Positions 1-5,521 of a stretch of 10,540 bases of DNA are shown one piece after another. Where the stretch lies: contig JBEVMS010000248.1 in assembly GCA_040508515.1 (NCBI GenBank), forward strand, positions 1 through 10,540, given 5' to 3'. The stretch comes from JBEVMS01 sp040508515. GTDB lineage: Bacteria > Pseudomonadota > Gammaproteobacteria > Xanthomonadales > Rhodanobacteraceae. A program made the translations under genes and the position numbers. Position 1 is the stretch's first letter. Every line of letters starts with the position of its first letter. Below the pieces are notes generated by a model that worked only from the letters and a program-made list of their open reading frames with translations, did no database searches and was not told where the DNA came from.

Positions 1-261
1 CGCGGTATCGATCCGGGTGAGTTCGTCGTGTCCGTGACTGACCGCCACGGCGATGGCGGCGAAGACCAACGCAAACGCCAATGCAAAGGCACTGGCGGTG
101 CGCGGGTGAAGGACACGATGCACAGCGCCGCCGCCCTCGATGCGTTGGCGGCGGCGTGCCGCCCGCCGCCAGGCCAGATCGCCGACGATGAGCGCCAACG
201 CCAGCAGCAGCGCCCAGGCGGTGAGGGCGTGGGTGCTGATCCAATCGAGCGCGATATCCAT
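1..261 (-). CDS. Membrane protein, N-terminal part (possible PAP2-family phosphatase), runs off the window edge
   Basis: An open frame reads from an ATG at 261 leftward to base 1 without a stop (87 codons), so only the N-terminus is present. The peptide starts MDIALDWISTHALTAW and has two hydrophobic stretches, about residues 12-30 and 55-75, separated by a very Arg-rich segment (WRRAARRRQR, residues 31-40). This is a two-helix inner-membrane start with a positively charged, presumably cytoplasmic loop. It is followed by SHGHDELTRIDTA. A short tail of the form 'E-L-x-x-x-D-x-A' after the second helix resembles the entry to PAP2 phosphatases (lipid phosphate phosphatases) of Xanthomonadales as I remember them. 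The catalytic KxxxxxxRP, PSGH and SRxxxxxHxxxD motifs would lie outside the window, so the family call is unproven. No clear Shine-Dalgarno sequence precedes the ATG. The gene is divergent from the serine hydrolase at 447, with 185 bases between them. The frame and membrane character are well supported; the function is a guess. Confidence 0.6.
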   Translation of the reverse strand, partial: MDIALDWISTHALTAWALLLALALIVGDLAWRRAARRRQRIEGGGAVHRVLHPRTASAFALAFALVFAAIAVAVSHGHDELTRIDTA

Positions 262-339
262 GCGGAGCGGCTTCGTAATGGCGGCGGGAGCCTCACCCTA
301 AGCAGGCGTGGCAAGGCTGGCAAGCGAGTTGTGGACGCT

Positions 340-354
340 GCGGCATCGCGCCGC
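340..354. repeat. 15-base repeat, copy 1, hairpin-forming
   Basis: GCGGCATCGCGCCGC folds as a 5-bp GC stem (GCGGC/GCCGC) with loop ATCGC. The identical 15-mer recurs at 2172-2186. This copy lies in the divergent intergenic region, 92 bases before the ATG of the serine hydrolase. In GC-rich DNA such a match may be coincidental. Confidence 0.5.
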
Positions 355-396
355 GAAAACCGCGCGCTTTTGCGATGACTTTCGGCGCTGGTCTTG

Positions 397-412
397 CGGA
401 CCGATTGGTCCG
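397..412. promoter_or_regulatory. Perfect inverted repeat upstream of the serine hydrolase gene
   Basis: CGGACC-GATT-GGTCCG is a perfect 6-bp inverted repeat with a 4-base centre, ending 34 bases before the ATG at 447. It could be an operator or a small 5'-leader hairpin. There is no T-run after it, so it does not look like a terminator. No convincing -35/-10 pair was found nearby that would place it relative to a promoter. Confidence 0.35.
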
Positions 413-435
413 ATAGTGCCGGGCTTTGTCCTCGC

Positions 436-439
436 GGAG
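436..439 (+). promoter_or_regulatory. Ribosome binding site that fixes the serine hydrolase start
   Basis: GGAG lies 7 bases before the ATG at 447. The same frame could open seven codons earlier at a TTG (426), but that codon would lie upstream of this site. Starting at 447 also puts a clean signal peptide at the N-terminus. Confidence 0.65.
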
Positions 440-446
440 TCTCCCT

Positions 447-2105
447 ATGTCCTTGCGATCGTTCTCCCCCCGCCTGCTTGGGCTGGGTATCTTGTTGGCG
501 CTGGCCGGCCAGGCCACGGCGGCGCCTGCCGCAGCGGCACCCGCCATCGCGTCCAACGCGGTCGAAGCGACGGCGTTGCCGGATCAGTTGGGCGATTTCA
601 ACGCCTTCGTCGATCAAGTGCGCAAGCAGTTCGACGTGCCCGGCATTGCGGTGGCGATCGTCAAGGACGGCAAGGTGGTCATGGAGCAGGGCTTTGGCGT
701 GCGCAAGGTGGGCGATCCGGCCACGGTGGATGCACGCACCTTGTTCGCCATCGCCTCCAACACCAAGGCATTCACCGCCGCGGCACTGCAAATTCTGGCC
801 GAGCGCGGCAAGTTGAAGATGGACGATCGGGTGATCGACCATCTGCCCTGGTTTCAAATGTCCGATGCCTACGTCACCCGTGAGATGCGCATCCGCGACT
901 TGCTGGCGCATCGCAGCGGCTTGAGCTTGGGTGCCGGCGATCTGCTGTACTGGCCACCAACCAGCTACACCACCAAGGAAGTGGTGCAACGTCTGCGCGA
1001 TGTACCCCTGGCCAACGGATTCCGCAGCGGCTACGCCTACGACAACATCCTCTTCGCGGTGGCAACCGAAGTGATCGAGCAGGCGTCGGGACAGAGCTTT
1101 GCCGACTTCGTGCAGCAGAACTTGATGCAGCCGGTGGGCATGGACGAGTCGGTGATCGATTACACCCACCTCAAACCCGGTGCGGATGTGGCCACCGGTC
1201 ACGCCAAGGAGGATTTCACCAAGCTGGTGCCGGTGCCGCCGATGGCGTGGCTCAACGATCCGGGCGCGGGTGGCATCTATGCCAGCGTGCACGACATGGC
1301 CAAGTGGATGAACGTGCAATTGGCCCATGGCGCGCTATCGCCCGGTGTGGATGGCAAGGTCGGGCGGGTATTCAGCGAGGCCAGCAGTGAACAGATGTGG
1401 TCGATGCTGACGCCGATCACCATTTCCCAGCCGCCGGTGCCCGAGCTGGCCGCGACCAAACCGGACTTCTACGGCTATGGCGAGGGCTGGTTCCTGTCCG
1501 ATTATCGCGGTCAGAAGCTGGTCTGGCATACCGGTGGCTGGCCGGGCATGGTTACCCGCGTCACCCTGGTTCCCTCGCAACATCTGGGTGTGGTGGTGCT
1601 GACCAACGCTGAATCCGGCGCGGCCTTCAACGCGGTGACCTATCGCGTGCTGGATGCTTACCTGGGTGCGCCCAAGACCGACTGGATCGCTGCGTATGCC
1701 GCTGCGGTGAAAAAGAGTGAAGCCGAGGCGGACACCAGCATGGCCGCGCATAACGCGGCACGTGCCAAAGGCGACCCTGCCTTGGGTTCGATGGATCGCT
1801 ATGTGGGCACGTATCGCGATCCGTGGTACGGCGACGTCATCATCAGCAAGGAGAACGGTAAGCTGCGCCTGCGCTTCGCCAAGACGGCCCAACTGATCGG
1901 CAGCCTGGAACCCTGGCAGCATCTGACGTTCGTGGTGCATTGGGACGATCGCGCGCTGAACGCGGATGCGTTCCTCAGCTTCAGCCTGGACCCGGATGGC
2001 AAGGTCACCGAGGCGCGCATGCAGCCGATCTCGCCATTGACGGATTTCAGCTTCGACTTTCAAGACTTGCGTTTAAAGCCGTTGGCGTCGGCCAAGTCCC
2101 AGTAG
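447..2105 (+). CDS. Exported serine hydrolase, class C beta-lactamase/PBP4*-like, with DUF3471-type C-terminal domain
   Basis: This 552-residue protein belongs to the beta-lactamase fold family (PF00144), whose members are D-alanyl-D-alanine peptidases, esterases, aminohydrolases and class C beta-lactamases. Residues 1-26 form a signal peptide (MSLRSFSPRL, then a Leu/Ala core and ATAA), so it should act in the periplasm or outside the cell. The catalytic domain is about residues 50-410: SxxK is S104-N-T-K107, YxN is Y198-D-N200, and the third motif is H361-T-G363. In true class C beta-lactamases the third motif is usually KTG; HxG is common in the peptidase and esterase members, so resistance activity is not implied. 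Residues about 445-545 (RYVGTYRDPWYGD... to the C-terminus) look like the DUF3471 beta domain often appended to these enzymes. The start at 447 is chosen for its GGAG site and signal peptide. The gene is followed after 94 bases by another exported hydrolase on the same strand. The family is certain; the substrate is unknown. Confidence 0.93.
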   Translation: MSLRSFSPRLLGLGILLALAGQATAAPAAAAPAIASNAVEATALPDQLGDFNAFVDQVRKQFDVPGIAVAIVKDGKVVMEQGFGVRKVGDPATVDARTLFAIASNTKAFTAAALQILAERGKLKMDDRVIDHLPWFQMSDAYVTREMRIRDLLAHRSGLSLGAGDLLYWPPTSYTTKEVVQRLRDVPLANGFRSGYAYDNILFAVATEVIEQASGQSFADFVQQNLMQPVGMDESVIDYTHLKPGADVATGHAKEDFTKLVPVPPMAWLNDPGAGGIYASVHDMAKWMNVQLAHGALSPGVDGKVGRVFSEASSEQMWSMLTPITISQPPVPELAATKPDFYGYGEGWFLSDYRGQKLVWHTGGWPGMVTRVTLVPSQHLGVVVLTNAESGAAFNAVTYRVLDAYLGAPKTDWIAAYAAAVKKSEAEADTSMAAHNAARAKGDPALGSMDRYVGTYRDPWYGDVIISKENGKLRLRFAKTAQLIGSLEPWQHLTFVVHWDDRALNADAFLSFSLDPDGKVTEARMQPISPLTDFSFDFQDLRLKPLASAKSQ

Positions 2106-2121
2106 GCACGTAAGGTAAGAG

Positions 2122-2154
2122 TGATCGGTTGCGGGCGGGTAACGTTACCGATCA
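2122..2154. promoter_or_regulatory. Operator-like nested palindrome upstream of the esterase gene (LacI-type candidate)
   Basis: Two features overlap in the 94-base gap between the hydrolases. First, GGTAACGTTACC at 2138-2149 is a perfect 12-base palindrome with a central CG. Second, 8-base arms TGATCGGT (2122-2129) and ACCGATCA (2147-2154) form a perfect inverted repeat with a 17-base spacer that contains most of the palindrome. Palindromes centred on AACGTT or GCGC are typical of LacI-family repressors, so this may be a regulator site controlling the gene at 2200. No LacI gene lies in the window. A hairpin in RNA is an alternative, but there is no T-tract to make it a terminator of the upstream gene. 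Confidence 0.45.
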
Positions 2155-2171
2155 ACGGCATTTTCAATCCG

Positions 2172-2186
2172 GCGGCATCGCGCCGC
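2172..2186. repeat. 15-base repeat, copy 2, hairpin beside the esterase ribosome binding site
   Basis: The 15-mer GCGGCATCGCGCCGC is identical to 340-354. Here it extends to a perfect 6-bp stem, GGCGGC/GCCGCC (2171-2187), with loop ATCGC. The stem ends two bases before the GGGGAG ribosome binding site (2190-2195), so in mRNA it could affect ribosome access. Confidence 0.5.
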
Positions 2187-2199
2187 CTAGGGGAGTTGG

Positions 2200-3846
2200 A
2201 TGGGTCATTATCGAAGCAAGATCGCCGCGGCACTGCTGGCGCTATGCGTATCTGGCGCCAGCATGGCGTGGATGGCGTCGGTGCGGGCCGAGCAGGCAGC
2301 ACCGGTGCAGAGTCTGTTTCAGGTCGAACTGGACGGTGCTTCCAAACAGCCGGCCAGCGGTCGCCTGCTGGTGTTCGCCAGCGAGGCCAAGGCGGCGCAA
2401 GCGGCGGCAAAAGATGGCAAGGTCGAGGCGATCGATGCCAGTCCGTTTTTCCCCGATCAGGCCTCGGTGGCGGCACGCGAGGTGACCCATCTGCTGCCCG
2501 GTCAGTCGGTGACGCTGGATGCCGATCAGCAGGCGTTCCCGGCGGCTTTTTCTAAGCTGCCACCAGGTGATTATCTGGTGCAGGCGGTACTGGATGTCGA
2601 TCACAGCTACAACTACAGCGGTCGCGGCGCCGGTGACTTGGTCAGCGAGGTCGTGCCGATGCATTTGCCGGCCGCAGCGGCGCCTGTATTGAAGCTCACA
2701 CGCGCCTTGCCGGCCAGCGACCCGTGGACGCTGCACGCCACGATCCCGGACGCGGTGCGCCAGATGCTGCCGCAGGCACACGCGCATGCGCAGATGATCG
2801 ACTTCACCAGCCCGGCGCTCAGTGCCTTCTGGGGGCGCCCCATCAGCATGCGCGGGCGTGTGCTGCTGCCGCCCGGCTATGACGCCACGGCTGCCACGCG
2901 CTACCCGACGGTGTATTACACGCAGGGCTTCGGCGGCAACAACGACCGGGTGATCGGTGTGCTGGCCAACGTCTACGCGGCGATGAGCAAGGGCCAGATG
3001 CCGCCGATGATCTGGGTGTTCCTGGACGAGTCCAGCCCCACCGGCACGCATGAGTTCGCCGATTCGGTCAACAACGGCCCATGGGGCCAGGCGCTTACGA
3101 CGGAGCTGATTCCCGCGCTGGAGGCCAAGTACCGCATGGATGGCACGCCGAACGGGCGTTTCTTGAACGGCCATTCGTCCGGTGGCTGGGCAACGCTATG
3201 GTTGCAGACGCGCTATCCGGCGGTCTTCGGCGGTACCTGGTCGACCTCGCCGGACCCGAGCGATTTTCACGATTTCACCGGGGCTGACCTCTACGCGCCG
3301 GACGCCAACGTCTATCGCGATGCGCAGGGCAACGTGCGGCCGCTGGTGCGCGACCATGCCAAGGTGCTGGGTACATTCGAGACGTTTGCCAAGCTTGAAC
3401 GGACTCTCGGCCCGTACGGTGGCCAGCTGGCCTCATTCGAGTGGGTGTTCTCGCCGCGCGGCCAAGATGGTCGTCCACAGCCGATGTTCGATCGCGACAC
3501 CGGGGCGGTCGATCCCATGGTGGTGAGCTACTGGCGTGACCACTACGACATCGCCTACCGTCTGCAGCAGCAATGGCCGCAGCTCAAGCGGGATTTGGAC
3601 GGCAAAATCCACCTCTACGTGGGCACCGCCGATACGTTCTACCTCGACGGCGCGGCGCATAAGTTGAAAGCCGTCCTGGACGGGCTGGGTGCCACGTCGG
3701 ATATCCGTTTCTTCCCCGACAAGACCCATTTCGACCTCTACACCCAAGGCGACGATCGCCAGGCGCTGCTGAAAGACATCAGTTGGCAGATGTACGCCAT
3801 CGCCCGGCCCGGAGCCAAGGCCCCGGCGGCGCTGATTCTGCGTTGA
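2200..3846 (+). CDS. Exported alpha/beta hydrolase, putative esterase family (esterase D/enterochelin esterase-like)
   Basis: This 548-residue protein has a signal peptide at residues 1-30 (hydrophobic core AAALLALCVSGA, cleavage likely after VRA). Residues about 31-200 form an N-terminal region with a beta-rich look (FQVELDG, GRLLVFA, GDYLVQAVLDVD) that I cannot assign. The catalytic domain, about residues 205-535, is of the PF00756 putative-esterase type: the beta-strand segment RYPTVYYTQGFGG (234-246), and the nucleophile elbow G324-H-S326-S-G328. Likely acid and base are D478 (in VGTADTF) and H510 (in DKTHFD). Such enzymes hydrolyse carboxyl esters, for example enterochelin, feruloyl or acetyl sugar esters, or act as S-formylglutathione hydrolases. 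Being exported and long argues against the formylglutathione role. GGGGAG at 2190-2195, four bases before the ATG, supports the start. The gene follows a beta-lactamase-family hydrolase and ends at a strong terminator. The fold and catalytic serine are confident; the substrate is not known. Confidence 0.9.
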   Translation: MGHYRSKIAAALLALCVSGASMAWMASVRAEQAAPVQSLFQVELDGASKQPASGRLLVFASEAKAAQAAAKDGKVEAIDASPFFPDQASVAAREVTHLLPGQSVTLDADQQAFPAAFSKLPPGDYLVQAVLDVDHSYNYSGRGAGDLVSEVVPMHLPAAAAPVLKLTRALPASDPWTLHATIPDAVRQMLPQAHAHAQMIDFTSPALSAFWGRPISMRGRVLLPPGYDATAATRYPTVYYTQGFGGNNDRVIGVLANVYAAMSKGQMPPMIWVFLDESSPTGTHEFADSVNNGPWGQALTTELIPALEAKYRMDGTPNGRFLNGHSSGGWATLWLQTRYPAVFGGTWSTSPDPSDFHDFTGADLYAPDANVYRDAQGNVRPLVRDHAKVLGTFETFAKLERTLGPYGGQLASFEWVFSPRGQDGRPQPMFDRDTGAVDPMVVSYWRDHYDIAYRLQQQWPQLKRDLDGKIHLYVGTADTFYLDGAAHKLKAVLDGLGATSDIRFFPDKTHFDLYTQGDDRQALLKDISWQMYAIARPGAKAPAALILR

Positions 3847-3882
3847 GCGGAGCCCCCTGTCGCTTGAGCAGGGGTTGTAATG

Positions 3883-3908
3883 AAAAAGCCGCCATGAGGC
3901 GGCTTTTT
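3883..3908. terminator. Bidirectional Rho-independent terminator between convergent genes
   Basis: An 11-base perfect inverted repeat reads AAAAAGCCGCC (3883-3893), loop ATGA, GGCGGCTTTTT (3898-3908). Each strand shows a 6-bp GC stem followed by a T-run, so it can stop transcripts of the esterase from the left and of the 6-phosphogluconate dehydrogenase from the right. It lies 36 bases after the esterase stop and 24 bases beyond the dehydrogenase stop. A weaker hairpin, CCCCTG/CAGGGG (3854-3859 with 3869-3874), precedes it on the esterase side but has no T-run. Confidence 0.9.
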
Positions 3909-3932
3909 CTTGGCTTGGAAAACGCGCTGGGT

Positions 3933-4937
3933 CTAGGACGCGTCGCCCTGTTTGGGCGGTGCGCCGCGGCCTTCGACGTGACCACCAAAGCCCATGCGCA
4001 TGGCCGATAGCAGGCGCTCGGCGTAGGTGTGATCCTGACGCGAGCGGAAGCGGGCGAAGAGCGCGGAGGTCAGCACCTCGGCCGGTACCGCGGTTTCGAT
4101 CGCCGCGTTGATGGTCCAGCGGCCTTCGCCCGAATCGTCGACGTAGCCCGAGAAATGGTCCAGTTCCGGCCCCTTGGCCAGGGCACTGGCGCACAGGTCC
4201 AGCAGCCACGAGGACACCACGCTGCCGCGCCGCCACACTTCGGCGATGTCGGCCATGTCCAACGCGAAACGCTCGCCCTCGGGCAGGTAATCCTTGTTAC
4301 GGTTGCGCAAGATGTCGAAGCCTTCCGCGTAGGCCTGCATCAAGCCGTACTCGATGCCGTTGTGGATCATCTTGACGAAGTGGCCGGAGCCGGCCGGCCC
4401 GGTATGTAGATAGCCCTGCTCGACGCGCGGATCACGCCCTTCGCGATCGGCGGTGCGCGGAATATCGCCGGCACCCGGCGCCAGGGTCTTGAAGATCGGG
4501 TCCAGCCGGCTCACTTCGTCGGCGTCGCCGCCGATCATCATGCAATAGCCGCGATCCAGTCCCCAGACGCCGCCGGAAGTGCCCACGTCGATGTAATGGA
4601 TGCCTTTTGATTTAAGCGCGGCGGCACGGCGTACGTCGTCTTTGTAGAAGGTATTGCCGCCATCGATGATGGTGTCGCCCTCTTGCAGCAGGCCGGCAAG
4701 TTCATCAATGGTCTGCTCGGTGATTTCACCGGCCGGCAGCATTACCCAGATCGCACGCGGCGCGGGCATCGCGGCGACCAGCGCGGCCACCGATTCGGCC
4801 GCCTGGGCACCATCGCCAGCCAAGGCCTCACGCGCCTTGGCGCTCACATCGTAAACGGCCGTGGTATGGCCGTCGCGCATCAGTCGGCGAGCGATGTTAC
4901 CGCCCATCCGGCCCAATCCGATCAATCCAAGCTGCAT
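3933..4937 (-). CDS. gnd: 6-phosphogluconate dehydrogenase, decarboxylating, short form
   Basis: This 334-residue cytosolic enzyme oxidatively decarboxylates 6-phosphogluconate to ribulose 5-phosphate in the pentose phosphate pathway. The N-terminal Rossmann domain opens MQLGLIGLGRMGGN, with the dinucleotide loop G7-L-G-R-M-G12. The family block DGGNTFYKDD is at residues 92-101, the substrate-binding GTSGG is at 119-123, and the signature GHFVKMIHNGIEYG spans 185-198 with the catalytic pair K189 and E196. The remaining C-terminal helical domain is short, matching the roughly 300-340-residue Gnd-related class rather than the roughly 470-residue E. coli type. The second strand ends Y-D30-V and lacks the N-R-T triad that reads the NADP phosphate, so NAD is the more likely cofactor. 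AGGAG lies 6 bases before the ATG. The gene is last in a co-directional run behind the VOC gene (100-base gap) and ends at the shared terminator. Confidence 0.95.
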   Translation of the reverse strand: MQLGLIGLGRMGGNIARRLMRDGHTTAVYDVSAKAREALAGDGAQAAESVAALVAAMPAPRAIWVMLPAGEITEQTIDELAGLLQEGDTIIDGGNTFYKDDVRRAAALKSKGIHYIDVGTSGGVWGLDRGYCMMIGGDADEVSRLDPIFKTLAPGAGDIPRTADREGRDPRVEQGYLHTGPAGSGHFVKMIHNGIEYGLMQAYAEGFDILRNRNKDYLPEGERFALDMADIAEVWRRGSVVSSWLLDLCASALAKGPELDHFSGYVDDSGEGRWTINAAIETAVPAEVLTSALFARFRSRQDHTYAERLLSAMRMGFGGHVEGRGAPPKQGDAS

Positions 4938-5037
4938 TGCATGCTCCTGTCGTCGAGGTGAGGGCGCCGGCCAACGCTGGCCAGCTAAGCGGTGAGTATC
5001 CCACTCTCAGCTCAACGCGGTGTATGCGGCAGCTGAA

Positions 5038-5466
5038 TTAAGGCGATTGCCAGGGATCGTAACTGCCGAACCACCACAAGTGACCTTCGGGATCACGGCA
5101 ACTGTAGCCGGCACCGCCGTAATCTTTCTCGGCGTAATCGTCGACGATGCGCGCCCCGGCGGCGCGGGCGCGTTGATAGTGCGCGTGGCAGTCAGCCACG
5201 ATCACGCAGGGGCATTGCGTTTCGCGGCCGTCGAGCTGGTCCGGCTGGATCATATGCTGGCCGAATGCGTTGTCGCTTACTTCGCCAAGCATCACCATGC
5301 CGTTGCCGTAGGTGAGCTGGGCGTGGGCAACGCGGCCGTTCTCGTCATCGTAGACCGCTTGCACGGTGAAGCCGAATGCCTCCACCAACCAGGCGATGGC
5401 GCCGCGTGCATCGCGATAGCGCAGGCAGGGGATGATGGTGCTGACGGTATCGGCGGGCTGGCTCAT
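5038..5466 (-). CDS. VOC-family protein (glyoxalase/bleomycin-resistance/PhnB-like)
   Basis: This 142-residue soluble protein of the vicinal oxygen chelate superfamily covers two beta-alpha-beta-beta-beta modules. The first runs from STIIPCLRYRDARGAI (residues 9-24) through the W-L-V-E-A-F-G-F helix to YGNGMVMLGE. The second contains CVIVADCHAHYQRARAAGARI and ends in the typical YSCRDPEGHLWWFG (residues 120-133), the family's C-terminal hallmark with the D-P-E-G-H-x-W-x-F pattern. The sequence resembles the 'glyoxalase-like/PhnB-like' branch that is usually annotated only as VOC family. The metal site and substrate cannot be set by eye. It has no signal peptide. GGAG lies nine bases before the ATG. 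The gene is 55 bases downstream of the mechanosensitive channel gene on the same strand and could be co-transcribed with it; nothing in the sequence links their functions. Confidence 0.88.
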   Translation of the reverse strand: MSQPADTVSTIIPCLRYRDARGAIAWLVEAFGFTVQAVYDDENGRVAHAQLTYGNGMVMLGEVSDNAFGQHMIQPDQLDGRETQCPCVIVADCHAHYQRARAAGARIVDDYAEKDYGGAGYSCRDPEGHLWWFGSYDPWQSP

Positions 5467-5521
5467 CGCGGCGATCTCCGGGCTAGGGTGACTAGCTTAT
5501 GCCCGATCGCCTCCAGGGGGA

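Noticed and set aside
28..378. A 116-codon plus-strand frame at the left edge.
   Set aside because: It lies opposite the membrane-protein frame at 1-261, its product is rich in Arg, Gly and Asp without a domain, and the minus-strand frame gives a sensible two-helix membrane protein instead.
426..446. A TTG codon at 426 as an earlier start for the serine hydrolase.
   Set aside because: The GGAG site at 436-439 lies after it and serves the ATG at 447, which gives a proper signal peptide; the extra seven residues add nothing.
447..2105. Reading the serine hydrolase as an AmpC-type beta-lactamase and resistance gene.
   Set aside because: The third active-site motif is HTG instead of KTG, and the C-terminal DUF3471-type domain and length (552 residues) are typical of peptidase or esterase relatives, not of AmpC (about 380 residues).
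3433..4236. A 267-codon minus-strand frame covering the end of the esterase, the terminator and the start of the dehydrogenase C-terminal region.
   Set aside because: It runs across two real genes in the wrong frame or strand and straight through the strong terminator hairpin, with no ribosome binding site or family motif.
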